NCBI GenBank assembly: GCA_947396885.1
Contig: OX377205.1
Location: 66,436,969-66,500,968 of the forward strand
From: Heligmosomoides polygyrus polygyrus
Lineage: Eukaryota; Nematoda; Chromadorea; Rhabditida; Heligmosomidae
Reading direction: 5' to 3'
Length of the DNA: 64,000 nucleotides
The position numbers and the translations under genes are program-made. Shown piece after piece: positions 32,346-45,002 of the stretch (position 1 is its first letter; every line of letters begins with the position of its first letter). Under the pieces are notes generated by a model, which saw only the letters and a list, made by a program, of their open reading frames with translations, did no database searches and was not told where the DNA came from.

Positions 32346-34769
32346 TAGGTTTTGGGGGCATATTAAACAGGCCGCTTTCTAGCACTGCAAGCTGTTTTAC
32401 CAGATGTGAAAGAAGCCCTTCTTAGATAATTGAGCGTGAATAAATGCTTACAGGGGAGAAAGTGGTTAGTGAGGAAAGGCGTCCTGAAGGTGGTCATTGC
32501 GAACTACATATTGAATGGAATACACGGGGATATCCAAATCAAGCAAATTAAGTACAGTACCGGACGCGTCTTCTGAATAGACGCCGAAAAAACCGCACTT
32601 TTGCGATTCGTAAAGCACCGAAGGCACCTTACGATGATCTGCTCCTAACTCTCCAGCTGCCTCAACTGCCTTAGCCCCAGCTGCCATTTTAGAGCTGCGG
32701 AGTGCAGTAAAGATTCTTCCGCACTTCCTCGCCCACATTTGAGTTTTTGACACAACAGATGATACCGTTTTGTTCAACTCCAAAAGCCCTATCGAAGGTA
32801 TTAATCTCGGCTAATTCCGGGAAAATTGATTTTCTGACAATTTCCCTCGGGGACGAGGGCGCTCTTCGCCGAGCCAGCCCGTACGATGACGTCATCGAAA
32901 GTCGACGATTTCGAAAATTGCCAAAAGTTCTTGTCACTGCCTACGGAATCCACACGTTCCAGCCAGAAAGATTGGAAGCTGACAGAGTTATCGCGCTCCG
33001 AACACGCCCGCGCGTGCAATTTAGCACAACAACGGTCTATGTTTTCCGTGCTCTTACTCGTCCAGATAACCGACTTCGCCACTCATAGTAACATCATTCA
33101 ATTCAGCACGAAAAGCTCTATGAAACGGCACCAAACTTGACCAATTTCGGAAACATCGATTTTCGATGACGTCCGTCTGGCGCGGCCTAGAGGCCGTCTT
33201 CGATGAGAAACTGTCAAAAAATCGATGTTTTCAAATTTGGTAGAAATTGATACTGTTCGATAGGGCTTTTCGAGATGAACAGAATGGTACCCTGGCTGGG
33301 GCTCGAAAGCTCGAACGTGGGCGAGTAAGGGCGGAAGAAGCTTTACCGCTGCCCTCCGTCGCTCTAAAATGGCAGATGGGGCTAAGGCAGTTTAGGCAGC
33401 TGGAGAGTTAGGAGCAGATCATCGTAAAGTGCCTTCGGTGCTTCGCTCATCCGCGAGTTTTCATGCTGTTAGCTCGCCTCGTGTACCCGCAGTGGTCGAC
33501 CGAATTCTGAAAAAATCGTGTCACACATGCGCAACCTGCATTTTCGCACCGCCGTAACTTTTCCAATTCGTAAGATAATTTGCTATGCTTTGGCACTTTA
33601 CTAAAGCATATTACTGCCTACGGAATCCACACGTTCCAGTCAGAAAGATTGGAAGCTGACAGAGTTCGCGCTCCGAACACGCCCGCACGTGCAATTTGCG
33701 AGCTGTCGCGCTCAGTCGATTAATAGGTTCGATCCTATATACATTGTGCACAGCGCACTCCAAAGTCTCGCTGGAGCAGAGTACAGCAATTGCTGAGTAG
33801 GTCGGCTGAGAATTTCTAATAAAACTCCCTAAATGCTCTACAAGCTGTCCCCCCCCTAGATTGATAGGTCCGGTCCTATATGCATTGTGCACGGCGCACT
33901 CTCAGAGGATTCCTGGCATGACAAAACACTTTACGCCATGCTAGAGATGCTCCGAGAACACGCAAGTCCTGGAATATAAGCTTCTCCAATAGCAAAAAAT
34001 CTGCTCCAGTCATCTTTGACCACCCACTGCGAAATTGCGGTGGTTTGGCAAATCTGTATACATGGTTGTGTAGATCTTGAGGAGACGAATCGAACGGTGC
34101 CAACCTTTTCTCAAAAAACCTCAAATTAAAGGAATTGTGAGCCTGCAACGGTTTTCGGCGCCTTGCGGCCGACAACTCGTCCGCGGCCGGCCTTCTCAAT
34201 GGAGCGCAAGTTTTCAATTTTGGCTAGTTTTGATCTTTCATATGAAATGTGTATATACCAAACGATAGAGCTCGATTTTCCGAGCTCAAATATGCTCTTG
34301 GTTTTTCAAAAGGATGAAATTTGGGTGAGTTATAGCAAAAAGACGCAAAAACCGCAAAAGTGCGGTTTCTTCGGCGTCTATTCAAAAGACACGTCCGGTA
34401 CTGTAGTTTTTAGTCCTACTATAATAGCCATAACAAGTTGAATTGAGATTTTTTTGAGAAAAATAGAGAAATCAGGATTTCGCTGAAACCGGCTGGTGGA
34501 GTGACCGAGGTAGGCGCCAATGGCAGTTTTGGAGAGGTCGTAGATCAATTAGGGGTCCTCCACACGAAAATGCTCCATAAGATTGTCAAACTGAGCGCCG
34601 CTGGGAAGCACCGAAAGCGCAGTGAAGAGTGGAAGCGAATGATCTTAGCTGGGATCCACAAGAGTAATTTTAAAGCATGTCACGGCAAAGCGACGCTTTG
34701 TGACGGATTAATCCATCGCAAGGCGTCTTTCTTTCAAAGAATTTGAGCGGTATTGTACTTGTGTAGTAA

Positions 34770-35715
34770 ACAGTGGTAGTAATAGAAACAGTAAAGCAAT
34801 GTTGTAATCACGACGCTGTCAACCCATGGAAAGGTAGAGCGGAACCGCAATTTCTTCACTTGCGTCGTTTACGTAGTGGCAGCCCTTAATCTAAACTCTC
34901 TACCACCTGTAGTTCTGTGGACCGACTTCGCGATGACAAATTATCGGCTGTATACCAACACGTGTCATCAAAGCTCACTACGTGGTTGGTCCACCTAATT
35001 TACGACGACTTGGCTTATTTATTTATTCATTTATTCACTAAATAATGAACTTACAGCATGTCTTCGTCAAAACTTCCAGTTGGCAACAGCGGTAGCTAAG
35101 TCACTTCTCCTTAGTACATATTGGATCAGCGAGAGAGTTTATATCACATATCTACTTTTTGGCTTTTCGCTCTGCACAGAGGGCTATGCCTGAAGAGGCA
35201 ACGACGAAGCGCGAGTTCCCTCAAAATAACTGATCTACCGCGTAACCTCGTTTGCCACAAGAGCACTTACATACACCTTCATTTCTTAACTTATTTTCAC
35301 TGCTGCACTGACACTCCTTATGTAACTGTTTCTTCGCTGCGCGTGGTCTAAAATGTCACGAACATAAAGCGAATGGCTTAGGTGACTGCTCTCCGAAAGC
35401 CATTAGAGGCTTCTTAACCTTGCCAGATTCAGGAATTAAACAGGTTGCTATATCTTGGTGAAATTCTTGGCTACTTAGAGGGCGCTGCAATCAGATTATA
35501 GAGATAGTCGCTCCGACTACATTGGATTATATTCAGGGGTCTGTGTATGTGTGTGAAATTCCAAACAGGCCTCTGGGAAATGAGCTAATCGTTGTAGTTA
35601 CGGCCATTTAACGGCAACTGCGTTACTCCTCAGACATCCATTATACCCTCTGACGTCAGCGTCAAACATAAATAACACTGCATTATTATACAGCAGGAAG
35701 AGGTCTGTTTTCCTC
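34770..35715. other. No recognisable gene
   Basis: Short frames only between the end of fold-back H and the giant palindrome. Confidence 0.4.
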
Positions 35716-35729
35716 CTGTGGTGGAGGCA

Positions 35730-38700
35730 GGGCCAAGCTTGAGGTTCGGGAATCGAAGGGGGGGTCGTACTGTGGCCTCGTCTGGAGGGGGGGTCGTGCT
35801 CTTCCGGTTTTGGCAGAGGATTCTCTCTTATTCTTCAGGTTTTTTGGTGTTTTTTTCAATTCTTAATAAGTTGTTTTTTCCAGGAATGCTTACGAAGGTG
35901 TGGAGTCTCTCCTTCGTCCCGCGAAGTTGTAAAAATTAATATAACAAGTTTCAAATAATGATTGTATCACTCGTTAGAAATAAAGATTTTCCGCCGGCAG
36001 ATTTGGAGTCAATGAGAACTTTCCATTTTTCAGTTTTTTTTTCAGGAAGTCATGGACGCGACAGTTTTCTGCCTGAACGAGCGACATCTACGTCCTAAAT
36101 TGCAGTCTATAAAATTTGAAGTGTCAATTGCTAAGGAAAATTAAGTGCTTTTCCTACAAGATTTTTGGAAGCACTCTTCGAAGCGATGACCGAACCGAAT
36201 GGCAACCGAGGATGGACTTGTCACGGAGCTAATTTTCTCTCTTCTGCTGGAAACAGCATCAGAAAGTGAGGTTGTACCCAATAAAGTTTTAATCCACCGG
36301 TTGACACAAGGGAATAAAACGTGTTTTTGTGAGACAATCTTCTGTATAAACAGACGCTCCGACTTGTATCATTTTCCGAAAAAATTCGACACCGTCAATC
36401 ACATGGAAGCCGCTATTTTTACAAGCTGCTTTTGAAAGCGTAGAACCCACACCTCTTACAGTTTTAAAAGCTCTGTGAATTTTTTAGGGATGTCGCACAA
36501 ACTCCGAAATATGGCAGGTTACGTGGAGCCATTGCGTTCTCCTAGATCACCGATCGCCACTGAAGGATGGACTTCTCGCGGCAAAAAATTTCTACCTTCT
36601 GGAGGAAGAGCATCAGAGAGTGAAAACTGTACCAACTTAGAGTTCAAGATGTGATTAATATACAGTCATAAACTAAGCTTCTTCGCAGCGATCTCCGATG
36701 TGATTAGGGCTGACTGCATTTAAATTTTTCGCTTTTCAAGAAAAATTAATTAATTTTTACCTGAAGCAGATCACCCACACAGTTGAAATCTTCCCACAAA
36801 AAGTTTCAATACTTGTCTATTGCACAGTGTAAAAATCATGGTTTTCTGAAACGAATAGACTGGATCCACCACTGGTCGATATCGCACCGACGTCATGGGA
36901 GCGACGAAATTCGACGTTCACAAAAATGACTATAACTCGGTAGGTTTTCCACAAATTTAAAAAGCCAATAGCTTTTTAGAAACTACAAGAAAAGATATTT
37001 CATACGGTGTGAAAATCGGTTTTCAAAAACTAGATCTTCATACGGGGCGGAGGCCTTCGATTTTTGAGCGAAAAAATTGAAGTGATTTTGTATAAACAAT
37101 TATATCCCGGTAGGTTTTTGAAATTTTGAAAGATTTAATAGCTTTTTAAAAACTAGAGAAAAAGCGTTTTCAAACCATATAGAAACTTCTTTTCATCAGG
37201 GAGGTCTTCATAGGGGGCGGTGGGGGTTCGATTTCTGGTCCATTGTTGCAGAAATACGTGCCAAAAATCGAACCCCCCTCGCCCCGTATGAAGACCCCTT
37301 TTTTGAAAACCGATTTCTATATGGGAAGAAAGCATCTTTTCTCTATTTTTCAAAAAGCAATTGGGATTTTCGAATTTCGAAAAGGGAACCGAGTTATGAT
37401 CAAATTTGTGAAGAACTGCTCGTAGACTCTGCACCGTCGACATTGGAGTGATTTCATAAAAATGATCATAACTCCGTTCCTTTCTTGAAATTCAAAAATC
37501 CCAATTGCTTTTTGAAAAGTAGAGGAAATATGCTAACTGACCATGCATAAATCGTCATTCAAAAAGGAGGTCTTCATAGGGGGCGAGGGGGTTCGGTTTT
37601 TGGCACGTATTTCTGCAACAATGGACCAGAAATCGAACCCCCACCGCCCCCTATGAAGACCTCCCTGCTGAAAACTAATTTCTACATGTTTCGAAAACGC
37701 TTTTCCTCCAGTTTTCAAAAAGCAATTGGGATTTCAAGATTTCAAAAAATGAAACGAGTTATGATCAATTTTGTGAAGCCGTAACCAGAGGAGTTGGTCG
37801 GCCCATCACCGAAGTCATTGGAGTGATTTCACAAAAAATGTCCATAACTCGGTTCGTTTTTTGGAATTTAAAAATCCCAATTGCTTTTCGAAAACTAGAA
37901 GAAATGTGCTTTCGAAACATGTAGAAATTTGTTTTCAACAGGGAGGTCTTCATAGGGGGCGAGGAGGGTTCGATTTCTGGTCGATTTTTCCCAAAAATCG
38001 ACCAGAAATCGAACCCCCCTCGCCCCCTATGAAGACCTCCTTTTTGAATGACGATTTATGCATGGTCAGTTAGCAAATTTTCTCTACTTTTCAAAAAGCA
38101 ATTGGGATTTTTGAATTCCGAAAAACGAACGGAGTTATGATCATTTTTATGAAATCACTCCAGTGTCGACGGTGCAGAGTCTACGAGCAGTTCATCACAA
38201 ATTTGATCATAACTTGGTTCAGTTTTTGAAATTCAAAAATCTCAATTGCTTTTTGAAAAATAGAGAAAAGATGCTTTCTTTCCATATAGAAACCGGTTTT
38301 CAAAAAAGGGGTCTTCATACGGGGCGAGGGGGGTTCGATTTTTGGCACGTATTTCTGCAACAATGGACCAGAAATCGAACCCCTACCACCCCCTATGAAG
38401 ACCTCCCTGTTGAAAAGAAGTTTCTATATGGTTTGAAAACGCTTTTTCTCTAGTTTCCAAATAGCTATTGGCTTTTGTAAAACTCGAAAAACTTACCGAG
38501 TTACGATTACTTATTCTATATCACTTCAATTTTTTTCGCGCAAAAATCGAAGTCCTCCGCCCCCTATGAAGATCTGGTTTTTGAAAACTGTTTTTCACAC
38601 CGTATGAAATAGCTTTTCTTGTTATTTTTAAAAAGTTATTGGCTTTCTAAAATTGTGGAAAGCTTACCGAGTTATACTCATTTTTGCGAATGTCGAATTT

Positions 38701-39928
38701 CGTCGCTCCCATGACGTCGGTGCCATATCGATCAGAGGTCGATGCAATCTATTCGTTTCAGGAAACCATGATTTTTACACTGTGCATTGAACAAGACTTG
38801 AAACGTTTTTTGGCAAGATTTCAACTGTGTGGGTGATCTGCATCAAGTAAAAATTAATTAATTTTTCTTGAAAAGCGAAAAATTTAAATGCGATCAGCCC
38901 TAATCATATCGGAGATCGCTGCGAAGAAGCTCAGATTTTTACTGTGTAATACTCATGACTTAAAAATCCATGAAGCACAATTTCACTCTCGCGTGTTCTT
39001 TCCTTGAGAAGATTGAAAAATTTTCCGCGAGAAGACCACCCTCAGTCTCCATCGATGATATCGGCGAACGCAATGGCTCCACGTAACCTACCATATTTCG
39101 GAGTTTGTTCAACGTCTCTGAAAAATTTACAGAGTTTTTAAAACAATAAGAAGTGTGGATTCTACGCTTTAAAAAGCAGGATCCATGCTTCCATGTGATT
39201 AACGGTGTCGAAAATTTTCGGCAAATGACACAAATCGGAGCTTTCTGTTCATACAAAGGATCGTTCCAGAAAAACAGGTTTTATTGCCATGTATCAAACG
39301 AGGGCTTAAAATTTTATTGGGTACAATTTCACTTTCTGATGCTGTTTCCAGCAGAAGAGAGAAAATTAGTTCCGTGACAAGTCCATCCTCGGTTGCCATT
39401 CGGTCATCCCTTCCGAGAGTGTCTGAAAAATGTTGTGGATAAAGCACTTAAGTCAGCTTTAGCAAATAACACTCTGCATTGTATAGAGTACAATTTCGAA
39501 TGCAGATGTTGCTCCTTCACGTACACAAATGTTCCGTGTTCACGAGATGCTCAGAAAGCGTGAAAAGTTGAACACGTTGTGATTAATTCGACAACTGCTC
39601 TCAAAAGTGCTTTATTTTCAACTGTAAACAAACAAAATATTATTATCAGAAGATTACATACACAAAACCTTTATCAGCGTTTTTTCTAACAAATTACTAA
39701 ATCGAACAGTTGCCCTCTTTCTTGAGCTAATCTGATACAGTCGACGCTGCATCTGGAAAGAAGGACCTATTAAAGGGTACAAAAATTGCATAGAAAATTT
39801 TAAAAAATCAATTCGGATAGGAAATAAAACTGTGGTCTGCACAAGGGGGGAGGGTCGTACCAGATCCGCTCTGGGAGGGGAGGGGGTCGTAAATTTTCGG
39901 CAAAAATCGAACCCCACGCTTGACCCTG
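35730..39928. mobile_element. Giant palindromic element, copy 1 (4.2 kb)
   Basis: Flanked by GGTGGAGGCA at 35720-35729 and 39929-39938, a 9-10-bp target duplication. The ends are weak inverted repeats (GGGCCAAGCTTGAGG against the complement AGGGTCAAGCGTGGG). About 36140-37778 is the reverse complement of about 37825-39455, so the element folds on itself around 37799 with only about 45 nt unpaired. Each arm contains several units of about 125-250 bp in alternating orientation, carrying GGAGGTCTTCATAGGGGGCG. Only the outer 400-480 bp at each end are unique. No transposase frame. The target size fits Mutator-like elements, but that is only a suggestion. Confidence 0.85.
37942..38040. repeat. 48-nt-arm hairpin unit of the giant palindrome
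   Basis: 37942-37989 and 37993-38040 are reverse complements with a single mismatch and a 3-nt spacer. The mirror position in the other arm (37558-37656) has the same outer 35 nt but a different centre (CACGTATTTCTGCAACAATG). Confidence 0.9.
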
Positions 39929-39939
39929 GGTGGAGGCAC

Positions 39940-41755
39940 TTGGCCATTCTTCAGGGCAGCGCAATTTCGGATGCTACTTCGCTGACGGAGTGCCGTATAG
40001 TTGGCTGCAAAGCTACGAACGCTAGCGGAAATCCAATGCGGATGCAGATCATCTGCATCACGTCCTTCTTTTCCTCTTCCGCTCAGCAGTCATAGCTCGA
40101 AATAGCTGGTAGTCAGCTAGAGCATAGAACATACATATCCTTCCATATTCGTAACTGGCTTTTCAGAAGGAAAAATACACATGGGACGAGCTTGAAATTA
40201 TGGCCTATGGCCCGATACGTAGCAGGAGTCAGAAGATAAAAGTTTTGCAGCAGCTAGATCTCGCTACGCTAATGGTGATGTAGGACGAGGTATTAACCTC
40301 TTTCACGGCATGTGCATATACCCGACACAGTATCTTGTACCTGTAAGGCCATTAAGTTGGGGTAAGGATCTGAGAATGCTATCTATCAGTCGTTGCATAC
40401 GATGTCATGAGGAGTCATAAGGCATCATTTATTAAGAGAACTAGAGCCCCCCCCCCTCTGTGCCGCCCGAATTTCTCGAGTTTCCTGCTCGAGAATATGT
40501 CTATGCACTTTTCTGAGTGAAGGGTAGACATTGAATCCAACGGTGATTTTCATACAATCGGATGATTCGTGTGAGCAATATTTTCAAGCCTTAGACTTGT
40601 TGGGCTACTTCAAGTAAGGGGGTCTTTCAGTTGTCCAGATTTTCAGATCATTCAGATGAACAATTTCTCTCCGGATCGGATATCGGATATCCGATTCAGA
40701 TGCCAACGAATAATATAGTGGTAATAACGTAACTATTCGTAAAAATCTGCTGTCAAACTGGCACGCTGTTTAATTCTGCATGGTGGCATTGGAGTTCTGA
40801 AGGAGATAGATTTTCATCTGCTTCATAACTAGATGAAACTAATCACGGAAACCAATCCCCTCCCTCACGAGCAATGAACCGTCGAATTTGCTAACTGGCA
40901 TTCAGTTGGTAGAGGACACGGAGGCTGTAGGAAGCATGGAACGAATCGGAAACTGAAGAACAACGAACATGTGAGAAGCGCTATGAAAGCGGGAGGTTAT
41001 GAACGCGGAGAGGTGAAGCGTTCGCGTCATCGGCCTTTATCCGGGCAGAGATGACTCCGATAAGAGAATCAGTTGTCCGGGCGACCGAAAGTCGCCACTA
41101 ATGAAAGGATTTATTTAAGCGCATGCCGACGTGAGAGGTCTGTAGGTGTCCTGGAGTCGTCGAAGACGTATAACGCCAACGGCTTTCTTCCAGGATATGC
41201 AAAAAGACTAAAGTTCGCCACATAATCTCGTGGTCAGAACAAAAGCATTTGGAGCGCGTGATGGAAATCTTCATCATCATAATTAGAGGTGATTCAAGAT
41301 ACGCATCCATACGTCCACATTTCACCGATTGTTGTGAGAGGGATCCTTTTCCGAAATCTAAACCGTTTAAACACATTTGCCAAGCTCACTCTTGCTTGAG
41401 AGGTTCGCGATCGGTTATAAAACAAGGTCTCACTTTTTCTCATTCGCCAGGGATTCCAATGTCGGAAGTGCTGGGAGCTACGAATCTGCTACTGGCAAAA
41501 ACCCCTTGTCGAGACTTGTGCGTGAGACCTATGTATACTCATAGCTAGATTCCATTCCTAACCCAATCTCTCCAAGTGATCTCCCCTATTATTATTTATT
41601 ACATGGTTCAAATCCATGTGAAGAACAATGAAATAATAAACGATGTAGAATGATATCCACATGACATTGGCTAACGATGCAGGCCAAACTACTGTAGAGT
41701 AATTAGAAAGTACATGATAAACACCTTAAAACCCTTTAGATAACAAACACCCAGA
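39940..41755. other. No recognisable gene
   Basis: No supported frame. A worn GGATATCGGATATCCGATTC motif near 40678-40700 echoes the satellite at 43.0 kb. A C-run lies at about 40448-40456. Confidence 0.4.
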
Positions 41756-41759
41756 GAAT

Positions 41760-42860
41760 GAAGAATAGAAGGAAGAACAAATCAAGAGGTTGTGTCCCAG
41801 AATTATTTATGAATCGACTTGCGTTCGTAATAAATGGTTTCAGCTTGTATGGAATTACTGTGTTTTTGTCAAGTTTCATATGGTCCGAGCCTGCTTTATT
41901 AACAAATATTATTGTTGTCGATTTGAGGGTTTGCCAGTGTTAATGAAAGTTTCTATACTCCACCTCGGGTTCTAGATGGTCTCACCACGAAGTAGTCAGG
42001 CTTGTCGAGTCCACAGAAACCCTGGAGGATTTTGTGCACCATTATGAGGTCGTATATTCTTCGTCTGTATGAAGTGTCTGTAATCCAAGCTGTTTGTTTC
42101 TTACTTCACTATTGGGAATAGCATGGTAATCAAAGTCACATTTCCTGATAAATATATTTCTGAACTATAGTTTTCTATTGAAGCTATTTTGGACTTTTTC
42201 AAGTCTAAGTATACCTTTCTTCTTGACTGAGTGAAAAATTGTTGTTCCATACTCACGGGCAGCTTAACGCAAGTCTTATAGGCCTTGACGATGACAGAGG
42301 GGTTTTGTGGAAAGAGTTCTAAACAGATTGTGTACTACAGCCATCGCTTTATTTGCAACTTGTTCACAACCCGCGTCCAAAGTCAAATTTGCATCGAGGA
42401 GAAACCCAAGATCTGTTGCTTGATCACTGCTTGTAATCTCATTTTTAACTAACTTGTATGTGCAGCCGGGATTTGTTCTTCCTAAATGGAGCACCTTAGT
42501 TTTTCTTCTGACAAAGGGAGCCGCCACTCGTGCGACCAGCGATCAACAGCATCTATGGCTCGCTGCAGAAGGCTTTGATTATGGATTGGTGAAATATGGC
42601 AAATTTTCACGTCGTCCGCAAAAGCTATGCATTCCACTCCTGAACTCGTTATTAGTGACGGTAGCTCGTGGGTATATTGAATAGAATAGGGGATAGAACG
42701 CAACCTTGTGGAACGCCACTGAGAGCCGGTTGAAGTGCTCAATATTTGGAATTAACGCGTACAGTAAAAGTTCTATGGTCTAAAAACTCAACTATCCATG
42801 AAATTATTCGAGGAGGTATGCCCACCATGGTCAGTTTAGCTTTTAGTCTCTTATGGCATA
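41760..42860 (-). pseudogene. CR1-like LINE reverse transcriptase relic
   Basis: The minus strand reads, with frameshifts, KLTMVGIPPRIISWIVEFLD, HRTFTVRVNSKY, LSGVPQGCVLSPILFNI (RT motif B), then THELPSLITSSG and FADDVKI (catalytic FADD). It continues with AIDAVDRWSHEWRLPLSEEK, VLHLGRTNPG, DLGFLLDANL, and towards 41950 with EYGTTIFHSVKKKGI and VQNSFNRKL. The motif order and the AI..V..W..EW.L..S..K block fit the CR1 and related clades (Sam/Frodo in Caenorhabditis). At least three frame breaks; the endonuclease and 5' end are absent. Confidence 0.8.
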
Positions 42861-43040
42861 CCCTAAGACTGTTGCAAAATCAAAATGAATCACATCAAGT
42901 CACAATCACAATCACACCACTACTTCCGGCCAATGTTCTAGGTCACAGTCCGCTGAGCAACTCTTCAAAGCATAGTGCTTAAATCGAAGCATGTGATGAC
43001 GATATATTAACGACAAGCCGCTACGCAGTATACATTGGAT

Positions 43041-43335
43041 CCGATCGAAAATTTTCGGATAATTGGATGATTCGGATAACGGCAATTTTGCCGACCCCGG
43101 ATTTTGGATGATTCGGATAACGGCGATTTTACGGACCTCGGATTTTTGGATGATTCGGATAGGGATATCCGAATCGGATATCCGAAATGATTCATTCGAT
43201 ACAATGGATCCGATCGAAAATCTTCGGATAGTTGGATGATTCGGATAAGGCTAATTTCGCGGACCCCGGATTTTTGGATGATTCGAATCGCAATATCCGA
43301 ATCGGATATCCGAAAATGATTCATTCGGATCCAAT
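43041..43335. repeat. Palindromic tandem repeat, about 169-bp units
   Basis: Unit 1 is 43041-43209; unit 2 starts at 43210 with the same CCGATCGAAAA and is shorter by one sub-unit. Sub-units of about 48 bp repeat GGATGATTCGGATAACGGC. Each unit ends in the palindrome GATATCCGAATCGGATATCC. The 110-codon minus frame across it is just the repeat read through. Confidence 0.8.
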
Positions 43336-43344
43336 GCATACTAC

Positions 43345-44530
43345 GCAGACACTATGCGCAACACAGATCTGTTAGGTCGAACAGAGAGGTTCCGTATTTG
43401 ATGATATAAAAAGCGCATTTTTAATGTCTCATCAAAAATCCTGCGCCTTTTCATCTTAAAAAAAAGCAAAACACTTGCTTTTTTTAGCAAAAGTGTTATC
43501 AAACAAATCCTGGCATTGACTTGACAACTTTTCTGAAGCATGGATACAACAGTTTTTTGGAGATCTAACCTAGTAGCCAACCACCTGGTTCAAGACAAGC
43601 AACTGCAGTTCTAGCTGCTGCAGGAGAAAAACGTACTGACCATGAGATGGATAGGAATCTTTCCTGCGACATGGATCCGCTCAGTTCTTGGAGAACAAGG
43701 GTGCTGTCAACACAAATCACGACCCACGTTAGCTACCCATAACAACTCGAAAGACAGAATGAACGTAAACGAACAGTAGACGAATAACGAGAGACGACCT
43801 CCACTACGAGAGTGTTCCGTAATCTTTCGGCTTGGTCTACCGAACGCGGTGTGAGTGTCAACTCGGTTATGACTAGCGTTGAACTTAGCGGTGCGTTGAG
43901 CTCGACAAAAGACATGAAGCTGCGAAATGATTAACGAGGTATCATCAGTCAGTCGCGCCCAGAATTTGAAAATTCTGAAGGAGCACATCACGTAATTTCG
44001 AGCCTGTACTTCGCTTTGTTTCTATTTCTCTGCCGCTCCATAGAAATCAAAATTTTAGCCTATGAACCTAGCCGCAAAAAGTCGTGCCCCTTCGATCAGA
44101 ACTCGCTATTTTGAAAGCACGTTTCATGGCGGCGACATGTCTAGTGGTGCACTGATGTTCTGCTTTAGAGTTTAATAGAATCTTAGAACAACTTTGCACC
44201 CAAGCCAAAATTGTAGCAAGGACATACCCTCGCAACTCATTAGAAATGCGAAGCTTGGGAGTTCTCCAAACTATTCACATGCAAAAGGTGTACATTTGTC
44301 TGCGCATTCAAAGGACATCTAAAGATTTCAAACAACTCTACAACCACCAACGTCATGGTCCTTCAAACAGGACTTAAATTGTTTGGAAAAACCTGTAGAG
44401 CAAATGGAAACCGATAAATGAGCAGCATAGTCTCTTAGAATCCAGGAGCTTAGACACGGTATCGAGATTTAAATATTGTGCATTGCTTTTTTGAGCTAAG
44501 GTTTATAAGCAAAATGGCTTTCTCAGTGGA
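43345..44530. other. No recognisable gene
   Basis: Minus frames of 79 and 94 codons (43341-43580, 43707-43991) show no known motif. Confidence 0.4.
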
Positions 44531-44543
44531 AGTCCAAGTGGTA

Positions 44544-44854
44544 AAAGGATAAAGGAAAAAGGACGGCGTTACTCAATCCCTTTTGGGATGCGCCAGCGCA
44601 TTCTACTTCTACGGGATGTCGTGGAGGCGACATGAATGCGTATTTGGCCATACAATGACTTGCGGTGGCCAGCCGATGAACAAGTCAGCGCTCTATCCTT
44701 CCCAGAGAAGTCTGGTACCAATTCACCGACCCCGGAGGGATGGAAGGCTTGGTTGGCCTGGGCGGGAAATCCGAACCAGGAACCTGGTATCGGGTGCACG
44801 CGACAGTCGCGCCTCCTCCGACTGCGCTACACGCGCCCACTGCGCTACACGCGC
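44544..44854 (-). mobile_element. SINE-B with 10-bp target duplication
   Basis: Flanked by CCAAGTGGTA at 44534-44543 and 44855-44864. The AAGGATAAAGG tail is at the left and the tRNA-like head at the right, where CACTGCGCTACACGCGCC is partly duplicated. Very close to the copy at 30144-30426. Confidence 0.85.
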
Positions 44855-45002
44855 CCAAGTGGTATCTTAGCATAATAATTTCTTTCAAATCCGCTCGCTT
44901 GATTTATATCAAAATGCATCGCTTTCAGAAACATTCATGAGGAAGTGCCTGAAGAAAAAATAACTTCGATAACTGGACCCAGACACGCATATTTATTTTT
45001 TA

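Larger units (their letters stand above)
30482..34757. mobile_element. Large fold-back element H, related to G
   Basis: The left end TAGATCACCGCTCAAAG and right end complement TACAATACCGCTCAAAT match, followed on both sides by CTTTGAAAGAAAGACGC, a GACGGATTAATCC palindrome and GGAGCATTTTCGTGT (30480s-30705 against about 34560-34757). A second inverted pair lies inside: 32605-32890 against 33150-33450 (CTGCTCCTAACTCTCCAGC and complement). It shares with G the GATGACGTCA..GAAA modules and the GGTTCGATCCTATATACATT units (33725-33895). There is no transposase. A GC-rich 179-bp insertion sits in the left half. Confidence 0.7.

Noticed and set aside
36900..38700. A CRISPR-like or microRNA-cluster array from the regular repeats
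   Set aside because: The repeats alternate in orientation, vary in length and belong to a mobile palindrome in a eukaryotic genome.
26593..39938. GTGGAGGCA appearing in the target duplications of both RTE copy C and palindrome copy 1, and again at about 48803
   Set aside because: The similarity does not extend into the flanks, and the elements use different mechanisms; most likely chance.
43007..43339. A 110-codon minus frame as a gene
   Set aside because: It is the read-through of a tandem repeat with a period divisible into short units.
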